DNA of 10,677 nucleotides from PVC group bacterium (GTDB lineage: Bacteria; GCA-001730085; JADFSZ01): positions 1 through 10,677 of the forward strand of contig JADFSZ010000046.1 of NCBI GenBank assembly GCA_022560555.1. Reading direction: 5' to 3'. The first letter of the stretch is position 1, and every line of letters starts with the position of its first letter. Below the pieces are notes generated by a model that was not told where the DNA came from, searched no databases, and was given only the letters and a program-made list of their open reading frames with translations. Below are positions 1 to 7,363 of this stretch, in pieces. A program made the translations under genes and the position numbers.

Positions 1-120
1 CTGGGCCCTGAGGGTGGTGATCAGGGGGGGTATGTGATCGCGACGGGACGACCCCAGGAAATTAAACAGGTACAAGCGTCTGCCACAGGAAGATATTTAA
101 AAAGGCATTTTCAAAATTAG
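1..120 (+). CDS. uvrA: UvrABC excision nuclease subunit A, C-terminal end (partial, 5' end outside window)
   Basis: Reading frame 1 is open from the first base to a TAG stop at 118-120 and gives 39 residues. It starts [10 protein letters not shown], continues with VIATGRP and ends with [11 protein letters not shown]. The LGPEGG-x-x-GG block followed by 'ATG-x-P-x-E' and 'S-x-TGRYL' is the highly conserved tail of the second ABC ATPase domain of UvrA, the damage-recognition subunit of nucleotide excision repair. In the family this segment follows the Walker B and H-loop of the second nucleotide-binding domain, all of which lie upstream of the window. The stop is where UvrA proteins normally end, so the C-terminus looks intact. 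No convincing terminator hairpin follows. The next gene begins 284 bases downstream, so the two are probably separate transcription units (inference). Confidence 0.9.
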   Translation: MGPEGGDQGGYVIATGRPQEIKQVQASATGRYLKRHFQN

Positions 121-311
121 GGGAAGATAGATATACAATATACATGGCCCCAAAAAATAAACTAATGTACTAACATATTGTTACTAGTTAAGTTGTGAAT
201 CAACATTTGTTAGAATAATAAAAAAAATCTTTACTTTTAGATAGATCCCTCCCAGCCCCACCAGCTAATTCAAATTTATAGAGAATTCTCATATTGTATT
301 ATAACTATGGC

Positions 312-317
312 TATAAT
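312..317 (+). promoter_or_regulatory. Candidate -10 element of the aroF operon promoter
   Basis: A perfect TATAAT hexamer lies 93 bases upstream of the aroF start, in the only sizeable gap before the aro genes. No good -35 box sits at 16-18 bases upstream. The nearest partial match, TTCTCA at 286-291, leaves a 20-base spacer, which is long. A second near-match to -10, TATTAT, lies at 297-302. The region is so A+T-rich that chance occurrence is quite possible, so this is only a candidate. Confidence 0.3.
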
Positions 318-333
318 ATAATTACGGTTTTGT

Positions 334-372
334 TCCGGAAATCCGGAAATCCTGAATTTTGGCTCTTGAGCC
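334..372 (+). repeat. Tandem 8-mer and small hairpin in the presumed aroF leader
   Basis: TCCGGAAA occurs twice back to back (334-341, 342-349), followed by a degenerate third copy TCCTGAAT (350-357). Each full unit contains the palindrome TCCGGA. Immediately after comes the inverted repeat GGCTC-TT-GAGCC (361-372). If transcription starts just after the -10 candidate at 312-317, both would lie in the 5' untranslated leader between promoter and ribosome binding site. They could be an operator or a leader structure. No U-tract follows, so it is not an obvious intrinsic terminator or attenuator. Confidence 0.45.
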
Positions 373-404
373 TCAGCCTTTAAATATCTATAAGGAGTAC
401 GTTT

Positions 405-1421
405 ATGATTATCGTTATGAAGCCAAAGGCGTCGCAAGAACAACTGGATCACTTGATAGAGAAAATTAAATCTCTTGGCTTTTCCGTCAATATCTCCAAA
501 GGGAAAGAGCGGACTGTCATAGGTGTGATCGGAGAAGAAGATAAATTGCGCGTGCAGCCGCTCGAAGCATTTCCCGGAGTCGAAAAAGTGATGTCCGTTC
601 TCAAGCCGTACAAACTTATCTCACGGGAATTTCATCCGGAAAATGCTATTATTGACATTAATGGCGCGCGATTTGGATCCACAGATATATGCATGATTGC
701 CGGGCCCTGCTCCGTTGAAAGTTTAGAACAAATTAGAACCGTCGCGGCAGCGATTAAAAAACTGGGCGGAAAATTGATTCGCGGGGGGGCATTTAAGCCC
801 AGGACAAGTCCCTATGCCTTTCAAGGTTTGGGTGAGCAAGGTCTTAAATACTTAGCACAAATCCGTGAGGAATTCGGGCTGGCGATCGTTACGGAAGTCA
901 TGGACACGCGTGATGTTGAACTTGTCGGGAAATATGCGGATGCGTTTCAAATCGGCGCGCGTAATATGCAGAATTTTAATCTTCTGAAAGAAGTCGGTGC
1001 GACAAAAAAACCCGTGTTTTTAAAAAGAGGTTTATCCGCCACGTATAAGGAATTTCTGATGTCAGCTGAATATATTGCGTCCCGGGGGAATTTTAATGTG
1101 ATCTTGGTTGAGAGGGGCATCCGGACTTTTGAAGACTACACAAGAAATACCCTGGATATTACGGCTGTCCCTGTATTAAAACAATTTACGTACCTTCCGG
1201 TTGTTATTGATCCGAGTCATGCCGCCGGAAGACGAGAGCTGCTTGAGCCCTTATCAAAAGCGGCTGTGGCTGTTGGGGCTGATGGTTTGATGCTTGAGGT
1301 CCACCCTTGCCCTGAAGAAGCCCTCAGTGACGGACAGCAGCAAATTGTTCCTGAGAGATACAAAGAAATTCTTGAAAGCTTGCAAAGTATAGCGAACGCG
1401 GTAGGAAGAAAAATTGTATGA
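405..1421 (+). CDS. aroF: 3-deoxy-7-phosphoheptulonate (DAHP) synthase, type I-beta with N-terminal regulatory domain
   Basis: Condenses phosphoenolpyruvate and erythrose-4-phosphate to DAHP, the first step of the shikimate pathway, in the cytoplasm. The 338-residue protein has an N-terminal ferredoxin-like (ACT-like) domain at about residues 1-70, which in the Thermotoga-type enzymes mediates feedback inhibition by aromatic amino acids. The TIM-barrel catalytic domain follows from about residue 90. Visible motifs are AGPCSVES (99-106), [16 protein letters not shown] (126-141), QIGARNMQN (182-190), LKRG (206-209) and [10 protein letters not shown] (269-278). The metal ligands expected for this family are present as Cys102, His272, Glu298 and Asp309, and the length equals that of the Thermotoga maritima enzyme. 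The ATG at 405 is preceded by AAGGAG (392-397) at 7 bases. The stop overlaps the tyrA start (ATGA), indicating translational coupling. Confidence 0.95.
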   Translation: MIIVMKPKASQEQLDHLIEKIKSLGFSVNISKGKERTVIGVIGEEDKLRVQPLEAFPGVEKVMSVLKPYKLISREFHPENAIIDINGARFGSTDICMIAGPCSVESLEQIRTVAAAIKKLGGKLIRGGAFKPRTSPYAFQGLGEQGLKYLAQIREEFGLAIVTEVMDTRDVELVGKYADAFQIGARNMQNFNLLKEVGATKKPVFLKRGLSATYKEFLMSAEYIASRGNFNVILVERGIRTFEDYTRNTLDITAVPVLKQFTYLPVVIDPSHAAGRRELLEPLSKAAVAVGADGLMLEVHPCPEEALSDGQQQIVPERYKEILESLQSIANAVGRKIV

Positions 1422-2272
1422 AGTTTCATCGGATCGGCATTTATGGCTTGGGGCTTTTAGGCGCTTCTCTCGCGTTAACGATTAAGGACGTTTATAAGCC
1501 TAAAAAAATTATAGGATTCGCGCGAAAGCAAAAGGTTCTCAATCAAGCGATCGCTCAACGGTTGATTGATGAAGGGTACTTGAGTCTGGAAAATCAGGAA
1601 GCCGTTCAATCTTGTGATTTGTTGATTCTGTGTGTGCCGATTCGGTCTATCATGAGCGCCTTGAAAATATTAGAAAAGATCTGTCATAAAAATCTCGTTG
1701 TTGTAGATGTTGGAAGTACTAAGGAACAAATTGTTAAAACGGCCGATCAGGTTTTAAGGAAAAGCCCCGTCTCGTTTGTGGGGTGCCACCCCATGGCGGG
1801 TTCGGACAAGAGCGGCCTCATTCATGCTCAAAGAGACCTATTTGAAAGAGCTCTTTGCCTGGTTTGTCCCGGAAAAACCTCGCCAAAAAAGGTTACACAC
1901 GCGGTGGAAGTTTTTTGGAGAAGACTCAATTGCAGGGTGGAAATAATTAACGCAAAGGATCATGATAAAATTATCGCACGCGTTAGCCATTTTCCTCATC
2001 TGGTAAGCGCGGCTCTTGTCCAGAGTGTCAACGAATCACAGGTTAAATACGCCGGCGCGGGTTTTAAGGATATGACGCGAATTGCGGCAAGTAATACCGA
2101 GCTTTGGAAAGAAATTTTGTTTTCAAATATCCATGCTGTTAAGAAAGCTCATGAGGAATTTGATAGAAAATTAAAGTCCCTGATCGCTCTCATGGGCAAA
2201 CATGACGAAAAGAAATTTTCCAAAATAATTCATAAAGCTTCGGAACGTAGAAAAAAAATCGATAAAATGTGA
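1418..2272 (+). CDS. tyrA: Prephenate (or arogenate) dehydrogenase
   Basis: Oxidatively decarboxylates prephenate to 4-hydroxyphenylpyruvate (or arogenate to tyrosine) with NAD(P)+. The 284-residue protein begins with a Rossmann fold carrying the dinucleotide loop GLGLLG (10-15), then [10 protein letters not shown] (68-77) and [10 protein letters not shown] (97-106). The substrate region [12 protein letters not shown] (122-133) contains the conserved catalytic histidine, His124. The helical C-terminal dimerisation domain carries [13 protein letters not shown] (182-194) and [14 protein letters not shown] (213-226). The length is typical of a stand-alone TyrA: there is no chorismate mutase fusion and no C-terminal ACT domain, so any tyrosine feedback would act through the AroF N-domain or through substrate-site competition (inference). 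The start ATG lies within the aroF stop, with AGGAAG at 1403-1408. Prephenate versus arogenate preference cannot be read from the sequence with confidence. Confidence 0.93.
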   Translation: MKFHRIGIYGLGLLGASLALTIKDVYKPKKIIGFARKQKVLNQAIAQRLIDEGYLSLENQEAVQSCDLLILCVPIRSIMSALKILEKICHKNLVVVDVGSTKEQIVKTADQVLRKSPVSFVGCHPMAGSDKSGLIHAQRDLFERALCLVCPGKTSPKKVTHAVEVFWRRLNCRVEIINAKDHDKIIARVSHFPHLVSAALVQSVNESQVKYAGAGFKDMTRIAASNTELWKEILFSNIHAVKKAHEEFDRKLKSLIALMGKHDEKKFSKIIHKASERRKKIDKM

Positions 2273-2284
2273 TCTTATGCTAAC

Positions 2285-2290
2285 AAGGAC
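2285..2290 (+). promoter_or_regulatory. Ribosome binding site deciding the aroA start
   Basis: AAGGAC (core AAGGA) lies 7-8 bases before the ATG at 2298. The alternative in-frame ATG at 2277 has no Shine-Dalgarno-like sequence upstream (its upstream bases are the end of tyrA, A+T-rich). Starting at 2298 also places the conserved GEIKVPGDKS motif at the usual distance from the N-terminus of EPSP synthases. Confidence 0.6.
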
Positions 2291-2297
2291 ATGTACT

Positions 2298-3563
2298 ATG
2301 ACAAGAGTTTGCGGCGAAATAAAAGTCCCGGGTGACAAATCGATTTCACACAGGGCCTTGATATTTGCCTCTTTGGCAGATGGGGTGTCCACGATCCGTA
2401 ATTTTCTTGCCGCAGATGATTGTTTAGCCACCATGCACGCAATGCAAGCTATGGGGGCTGATATTGCATTAAATGGAACAACTTTGACTGTCCGGGGGAT
2501 GGGGATGGGAGGCTTAAAATGTCCAACTCAAGTACTGGATGTCAGAAATTCCGGAACATCAGCACGATTGCTTTTAGGTGTTCTTGCTGCGCAAGATTTT
2601 GAAGTCCAGATCACAGGGGATGATTCTTTAAGACGTCGCCCCATGAAAAGAGTGATTGAACCACTCGAAAAAATGGGCGCAAAGTTTACAAGCTCAAGTG
2701 GTGATGTTCTTCCTGTACGTGTGCTCAGAAAAGATCGCCCCTTAGAGGGAATCCATTATCGTACACCGTTGGCCAGCGCTCAAGTAAAATCCGCCATTTT
2801 ATTGGCGGGCATGTACGCGGAGGGCTCGACATCTGTTGAAGAACCCCACGGTTCACGTGATCATACGGAAAACATGATGGCACATTTAGGCTTGCCGATC
2901 AAACGCGCGGGATTGACAACGACTATCGAGAAGGTTACTAAAATTCCTGCGTTTCAATGTGATGTGCCCGGAGATATTTCAAGCGCAGCTTTCTTTATCG
3001 TATTAGCTCTGATTGTTCCTGATTCAGAGCTTGTTTTGAAAAATGTCGGGCTGAATCCGACAAGAACGGGTTTTTTGAAGGTTCTACAACGGATGGGGGC
3101 GGATATCAAAATTTTAAATCAAAATATGGATTCATTTGAGCCGTTCGGCGACCTTCTTGTTAGATCGAGCTTTCTCACGGGTACGGACATCTTGGCTGAG
3201 GAGATTCCGTCTCTGATAGATGAAATACCTGTGCTGGCTGTTGCGGCGGCGAAAGCCGAAGGCTTGAGCCGTATTCAAGGGGCCGAAGATTTGCGCCAAA
3301 AAGAGTCTGATCGCCTTCAAGCATTAGCCTCAAATCTCAAAAATATGGGGGTAAATGTTCTTGAGAAAAAAGACGGGCTCGAGATTAAGGGACAAAAAGA
3401 TTTTTCATCCGCGCGCGTCCGGAGTTTTGGGGATCATCGCATAGCCATGGCGATGGAGATTGCCAAAAAGGCAGCTCAAAATGAAATCCAAATAGATAAC
3501 ACGGATTGTGTGAATATATCATTTCCGCAATTTTATGAACTGCTGAGGGATGTGCTTGAGTGA
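2298..3563 (+). CDS. aroA: 3-phosphoshikimate 1-carboxyvinyltransferase (EPSP synthase)
   Basis: Transfers the enolpyruvyl group of phosphoenolpyruvate to shikimate-3-phosphate, the sixth shikimate-pathway step. From the 2298 start it has 421 residues, close to the family norm. Motifs in order: KVPGDKSISHR (9-19), RNSGTSAR (83-90), SLRRRPM (110-116), SAQVKSAILLAG (160-171), PHGSRDHTEN (183-192), VPGDISSAAFF (223-233), NPTRTG (253-258), LIDEIP with the catalytic Asp308 (306-311), RQKESDRL (333-340) and FGDHRIAMAM (377-386). The combination GDK-S, SAQ-x-K, R-x-H-x-E and N-x-TR matches the published class II pattern rather than the E. coli-like class I enzyme. It lies 25 bases after tyrA by this start; an ATG at 2277 would add seven residues. 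Its 3' end overlaps cmk, consistent with one operon. Confidence 0.93.
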   Translation: MTRVCGEIKVPGDKSISHRALIFASLADGVSTIRNFLAADDCLATMHAMQAMGADIALNGTTLTVRGMGMGGLKCPTQVLDVRNSGTSARLLLGVLAAQDFEVQITGDDSLRRRPMKRVIEPLEKMGAKFTSSSGDVLPVRVLRKDRPLEGIHYRTPLASAQVKSAILLAGMYAEGSTSVEEPHGSRDHTENMMAHLGLPIKRAGLTTTIEKVTKIPAFQCDVPGDISSAAFFIVLALIVPDSELVLKNVGLNPTRTGFLKVLQRMGADIKILNQNMDSFEPFGDLLVRSSFLTGTDILAEEIPSLIDEIPVLAVAAAKAEGLSRIQGAEDLRQKESDRLQALASNLKNMGVNVLEKKDGLEIKGQKDFSSARVRSFGDHRIAMAMEIAKKAAQNEIQIDNTDCVNISFPQFYELLRDVLE

Positions 3564-4236
3564 GAGGCAAGATAAACCGTTTATTATAACGATTGATGGG
3601 CCGGCGGGTGCCGGGAAAAGCACGCTTGCAAAGAAGTTGGCGGCCCATGTCGGAGCCATATATTTGGATACAGGATCCATGTATAGGGCGGCAACATTAA
3701 AGATTGTTGAGGAGAGGGTGGATATTCACGATGAACAAGCCGTTCATCAAGCTCTTTGTTCCACAGAAATACAGTTTGTTAAATATGATGAGATATTGAT
3801 GGACAATCGGAATGTGGAGTCATTGATTCGCTCGCGCGCGATTGACAAAACCGTTTCGCTTATTTCATCGTATTCAGATGTGCGAAAAAAAATGGTTGGA
3901 CTTCAGCGGGATTTTGCAAGAACGCATAAAACTGTAGTAGAAGGACGGGACGTTGGATCTGTTGTGTTTCCGAAAGCCGATGTTAAATTCTTCTTAACGG
4001 CTGATCTGAACGAACGAGCGGCACGCCGGCAAAAGGAGCTCAAAGAAAAGGGTGTGGAGGCGGTTTATGAAGATATTCGAAAAGAAATTCGCGAAAGAGA
4101 CCGGTTAGATGAATCACGCGAACATTCTCCTTTAAAGGTGCCGGACGGCGCCTTTGTCGTGGATACGACACATTTAGGCATTGAAGATGTTTTAAAAGCT
4201 TTGACGGGAAAAACCATAGAGGTTTTGAATCTCTAA
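3550..4236 (+). CDS. cmk: Cytidylate kinase (CMP/dCMP kinase)
   Basis: Phosphorylates CMP and dCMP with ATP in pyrimidine nucleotide metabolism. The 228-residue protein (family size about 220) has a P-loop, GPAGAGKST (17-25), and the nucleotide-binding LDTGSMYRA (39-47). The NMP-binding/core segment EGRDVGSVVFP (131-141) is followed by FFLTAD (147-152) and the lid motif RDRLDESR (183-190), all diagnostic of Cmk. The gene overlaps the end of aroA by 14 bases when started at ATG 3550. A GAGGG at 3545-3549 sits too close to that ATG (0 bases) but 6 bases from an in-frame TTG at 3556, so the true start may be TTG 3556 with two residues fewer. The aroA-cmk-rpsA order is common in bacteria. The plsC or ispH often found between cmk and rpsA is absent here. 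Confidence 0.93.
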   Translation: MCLSERQDKPFIITIDGPAGAGKSTLAKKLAAHVGAIYLDTGSMYRAATLKIVEERVDIHDEQAVHQALCSTEIQFVKYDEILMDNRNVESLIRSRAIDKTVSLISSYSDVRKKMVGLQRDFARTHKTVVEGRDVGSVVFPKADVKFFLTADLNERAARRQKELKEKGVEAVYEDIRKEIRERDRLDESREHSPLKVPDGAFVVDTTHLGIEDVLKALTGKTIEVLNL

Positions 4237-4327
4237 AGAACAAAATATTTGAGTGTGGGACTGGAGGTGAAGGGTAGAGAAGTAAATGTTTTTATATTTT
4301 ATGAACTTGCTTTTAAAAAAATGACAC

Positions 4328-4336
4328 TAAGGAGGT
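4328..4336 (+). promoter_or_regulatory. Perfect Shine-Dalgarno sequence of rpsA
   Basis: TAAGGAGGT at 4328-4336 is complementary over all nine bases to the 3' end of bacterial 16S rRNA and lies 6 bases before the ATG at 4343. It is the strongest ribosome binding site in the window, in keeping with high expression of ribosomal protein S1. The rest of the 106-base gap after cmk (4237-4327) shows no convincing -35/-10 pair and no terminator, so rpsA may be read from the upstream operon or from a promoter I cannot recognise. Confidence 0.85.
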
Positions 4337-4342
4337 TTCAAC

Positions 4343-5956
4343 ATGATTGCGGAAAGTATAAATGAGGAAACGGCGAATGACTCTCAAAATGAAAATGTTG
4401 AGAGTATGGAAAAATTATTGGCCGATAGCTTGAAGGAATTTAAAACCGGAGAGATTATCGAGGGAGCGATTATTGCTATCAGTAAAAGTGATGTGATGAT
4501 CGATATTGGATACAAATCCGAAGGCATGATAAATATTACTGAGTTTAACAATCCTGAGGAACTTAAAGTAGGACAAACCATCAAGGTGTTTCTCGAATCT
4601 ATTGAGAATCAGGAAGGGAACGTCGTTCTTTCAAAGAATAAAGCGGATAAAATTATCAGTTGGGATCGTACGATGTCGGCTTTTGAAGAGGGATCTCAGG
4701 TGAAAGGGAGGATTATTCGCAAAGTTAAAGGGGGGTTGATTGTCGACATTGGCCTTGACGCATTTTTACCGGCTTCTCAAGTGGACATCAGACCCGTGCA
4801 GGATATTGACTCTCTGATGGGGAAAATGCATGATTTTAAGATCGTTAAGATCAATCATGAGCGTAAAAATGTTGTTGTGTCCCGTAGAGAGCTTTTGGAA
4901 AAGGACCGTGAAGCCAAACGTCAGCAGCTTGTCAGTAAGATCAAAAAGGGAGATGTTCTCAAGGGACATGTAAAGAACATCACCGATTTTGGAGCCTTTA
5001 TCGATCTTGGCGGTTTGGATGGATTGCTTCATATAACGGATATGAGCTGGGGGCGTATCAGTCATCCTTCAGAAGTTGTTGCTTTGGGTGATGAAATCGA
5101 AGTTGTTGTTCTGGACTTTGATGAAGTCAAACAACGAGTGTCTCTTGGATTAAAGCAAAAATCTTCTAATCCCTGGGTACATGCCGAAGAGAAGTATCCT
5201 ATCTCTTCCCGGGTTAAAGGGAGAGTTGTGAATATTACCAATTACGGAGTTTTTGTCGAGCTGGAGGAGGGAATCGAAGGCTTGGTCCATATCTCTGAGA
5301 TGTCTTGGACAAAAAGAATCAATCATCCTTCTGAAATCCTTGGTATCGGAGACACAGTTGAAATTGTTGTCCTGAACATCAATGTTGAGGAACAAAAGAT
5401 TTCTCTGGGAATAAAACAAACAGAAGTCAATCCCTGGGAAAAAGTTCAGGAAAAATATCCTGTTGGCACGAAAATCGAAGGCCGCATTAAAAATATTACG
5501 GACTATGGTGCTTTTGTTGAGCTCGAAGAGGGCATTAACGGACTCATTCATTCAAGTGATATGAGCTGGACACGGAAAATCAGTCATCCCACAGAGGTTC
5601 TTAAAAAGGGAGATGATGTGACGGCCGTTGTTCTCAATGTCAGCCCGGAGAATAAAAAGATATCACTTGGGCTAAAGCAATTGACGGATGACCCTTGGTT
5701 GACAAGCATCCCGGAAAAGTATCGTGAAGGCGATGCCTTGACCGGAAAAATTTCAAAAATAACCGGTTTCGGATTGTTTGTTCTTCTGGATGATGAAGTT
5801 GAAGGCTTACTTCACGCGTCTGAACTCGGGTTGGAAGAGGGCAAAAAACCGGAAGATATCTATAAAGTCGGGGATGAGCTTAAAATCATTATCGCAAAGG
5901 TAGATTCTACCGAAAAGAAAATTGCCCTTTCCAGGCAACTTCCAAAATCGATGTAA
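4343..5956 (+). CDS. rpsA: 30S ribosomal protein S1, six S1 domains
   Basis: Ribosomal protein S1 binds mRNA on the 30S subunit and aids translation initiation. The 537-residue protein has six OB-fold S1 domains at about residues 36-101, 117-182, 203-272, 288-359, 375-446 and 462-531, as in E. coli S1. Domains 3-5 are the most alike, each with a 'NIT-D/N-F/Y-G-A/V-F-V/I-x-L' strand, a 'GL-x-H-x-S/T-x-MSW' strand and a terminal 'SLG-L/I-KQ' followed by NPW or DPW. This is the usual RNA-binding core pattern, whereas domains 1 and 2 (LPASQV at 142-147) are diverged, as expected for ribosome-binding domains. The first 30 residues are acidic and probably flexible. The next gene begins within about 20 bases of its stop. 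Confidence 0.96.
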   Translation: MIAESINEETANDSQNENVESMEKLLADSLKEFKTGEIIEGAIIAISKSDVMIDIGYKSEGMINITEFNNPEELKVGQTIKVFLESIENQEGNVVLSKNKADKIISWDRTMSAFEEGSQVKGRIIRKVKGGLIVDIGLDAFLPASQVDIRPVQDIDSLMGKMHDFKIVKINHERKNVVVSRRELLEKDREAKRQQLVSKIKKGDVLKGHVKNITDFGAFIDLGGLDGLLHITDMSWGRISHPSEVVALGDEIEVVVLDFDEVKQRVSLGLKQKSSNPWVHAEEKYPISSRVKGRVVNITNYGVFVELEEGIEGLVHISEMSWTKRINHPSEILGIGDTVEIVVLNINVEEQKISLGIKQTEVNPWEKVQEKYPVGTKIEGRIKNITDYGAFVELEEGINGLIHSSDMSWTRKISHPTEVLKKGDDVTAVVLNVSPENKKISLGLKQLTDDPWLTSIPEKYREGDALTGKISKITGFGLFVLLDDEVEGLLHASELGLEEGKKPEDIYKVGDELKIIIAKVDSTEKKIALSRQLPKSM

Positions 5957-5975
5957 GAAAAGGGGTGTGAGGATA

Positions 5976-7337
5976 TTGCGCCAGAAGACGAATCAGAAGA
6001 GTGCTTCCTTGATGGTGGGTGTATCCGGCGTCCGGGGTATTGTCGGAGAATCCCTGACTCCGGAGGTTTTAACACGATTTGCCTGCGCTTTTGGCACGTA
6101 TCTTCACCGGGGACGGGTTGTTATCGGTCGGGATACCAGATCGACCGGTACGATGGTTCAGCCTTTAGTTACTTCATGTCTTTTAGCTACGGGTTGTGTG
6201 GTTATTGACATTGGAATTTGCCCGACGCCGACCTGTCAGGTCATGGTCGAGCACCTAAAAGCGGACGGCGGCATTATTATTTCGGCCAGTCATAATCCGG
6301 TTGAATGGAACGCGCTTAAATTTTTCGGTTCTGACGGGATTTATTTAAATGCCGAAGAGGGCACATCGTTATTAAAAATTTACGATCAAGGGCCCTTGTC
6401 ATTTGCCTCTTGGGACCAAGTGCCGTCTTCAGAAGTAAATTCTCATGCGCTTGATATTCACATGGAGATGGTCTTGTCCGGGATCGACATTGAATCCATT
6501 CGAAAGAAGAAATTTAAAGTCGCGCTTGATGGGTGTAACGGAGCGGGATCTGTGATCACGCCTCGCTTATTAGAATCTTTAGGCTGTGATGTTGAGCTTC
6601 TCTGGTGTGATCCTAACGGAACATTTCCGCGTGATCCGGAGCCGATAAAGGAAAATCTGTCTGAATTAGCCTCATTTGTAAAAAGGACCCGGTCTGATAT
6701 TGGATTTGCCCAGGATGCCGACGCGGACCGTCTTGCCATGGTTTCTGAAGAAGGAGTTATTTTGGGCGAAGAATACTCTCTTGCTATGATCACCGAATGG
6801 CTCCTATCACAGACGCCTGGAAAAATTGTTGCTAATCTATCTACATCTAGAATGCTTGACGATTTAGCCAAAAAATATAAGGGTGAACTTATTAGGACCA
6901 AAGTCGGAGAAGTTAACGTAGCAAGAAAGATCCAGGAAACGCGTGCTGTGATTGGCGGTGAAGGGAACGGAGGTATTATTGATCCGAAATTCCATCTGGG
7001 ACGGGATAGTCTCGTTGGGATTGTTAGAATGCTCGAGTATATGGCTCATGAAAATACACGCGTGTCTCAATTAGCCGCTCGCCTGGAGAAATATTACATG
7101 ACAAAGCTTAAAACCAATGTGAGTCCTGACGGATACGCTAAGGTTATTGATTTTTTTCAGAAAAAATACAAAATGGAAAAAATCAGCCTGTTAGACGGCA
7201 TACGCGTTGATTGGGAAGATTCCTGGATTCATGTTCGGCCTTCCGGGACAGAGCCCATTGTGCGCGTTATCGCGGAAGCCAAAGACTCCCATCGTGTTAA
7301 TGCTCTTTGTGAAGAAGCCCTAAATATGCTTGCATAA
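5976..7337 (+). CDS. glmM: Phosphoglucosamine mutase-type alpha-D-phosphohexomutase (GlmM, archaeal/Bacteroidetes-like subtype)
   Basis: Predicted to convert glucosamine-6-phosphate to glucosamine-1-phosphate on the way to UDP-GlcNAc. From TTG 5976 it has 453 residues with all four phosphohexomutase signatures: phosphoserine loop SASHNP (103-108, Ser105), Mg-binding DADADR (247-252), sugar-binding loop GGEGNGG (327-333) and phosphate-binding RPSGTEP (421-427). The GGEGNGG loop differs from the GGEQSGH usual in bacterial GlmM and resembles the archaeal-type GlmM branch. Phosphomannomutase or phosphoglucomutase activity is therefore possible, but the immediately downstream glmS favours GlmM. 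There is no ATG near the expected N-terminus. Candidates are GTG 5967, TTG 5976 (AGGGG at 5961-5965, 10 bases upstream) and ATG 6012, the last of which would start inside the conserved MVGVSGVRG strand. It follows rpsA closely. Confidence 0.85.
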   Translation: MRQKTNQKSASLMVGVSGVRGIVGESLTPEVLTRFACAFGTYLHRGRVVIGRDTRSTGTMVQPLVTSCLLATGCVVIDIGICPTPTCQVMVEHLKADGGIIISASHNPVEWNALKFFGSDGIYLNAEEGTSLLKIYDQGPLSFASWDQVPSSEVNSHALDIHMEMVLSGIDIESIRKKKFKVALDGCNGAGSVITPRLLESLGCDVELLWCDPNGTFPRDPEPIKENLSELASFVKRTRSDIGFAQDADADRLAMVSEEGVILGEEYSLAMITEWLLSQTPGKIVANLSTSRMLDDLAKKYKGELIRTKVGEVNVARKIQETRAVIGGEGNGGIIDPKFHLGRDSLVGIVRMLEYMAHENTRVSQLAARLEKYYMTKLKTNVSPDGYAKVIDFFQKKYKMEKISLLDGIRVDWEDSWIHVRPSGTEPIVRVIAEAKDSHRVNALCEEALNMLA

Positions 7338-7363
7338 GAAAAACCTTTATTTTAAGGATCATT

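Larger units (their letters stand above)
121..404. other. Intergenic region between uvrA and the aroF operon
   Basis: This 284-base non-coding stretch is strongly A+T-rich in its first two thirds. It holds a perfect inverted repeat TAACA-TAT-TGTTA (171-183) and a weaker GTTG/CAAC pair (192-195 with 201-204). It also holds a possible -10 box at 312-317, a tandem 8-mer at 334-357, and a small hairpin GGCTC-TT-GAGCC at 361-372. I see no open reading frame with a plausible start and no classical U-tract terminator. The most likely content is the promoter and 5' leader of the aro operon (inference). Confidence 0.6.

Noticed and set aside
171-204. Possible terminator after uvrA from TAACA/TGTTA and GTTG/CAAC inverted repeats
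   Set aside because: The stems are 5 and 4 base pairs, A+T-rich, and not followed by a clean U-tract.
4230-4280. TCTCTA/TAGAGA complementary pair flanking the cmk-rpsA gap as a leader structure
   Set aside because: The loop would be 39 bases with no further pairing seen. It is not enough to propose an S1 autoregulatory element.
5150-5551. Open frame of 133 codons on the minus strand inside rpsA
   Set aside because: It lies opposite the conserved S1 domains, has no recognisable product and no ribosome binding site. It is a shadow of the repetitive rpsA coding sequence.
6458-6901. Open frame of 147 codons on the minus strand inside glmM
   Set aside because: It is antisense to conserved mutase motifs, low in recognisable domains, and explained by codon bias of the + strand gene.
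7344-7357. Small hairpin (CCTT/AAGG) covering the glmS ribosome binding site
   Set aside because: The stem is only 4 base pairs with a 6-base loop. It would be too weak to control translation and is expected by chance.
7338-7363. glmS ribozyme riboswitch upstream of glmS
   Set aside because: Only 26 bases separate glmM from glmS, far too short for the ribozyme, and the upstream sequence is glmM coding sequence.
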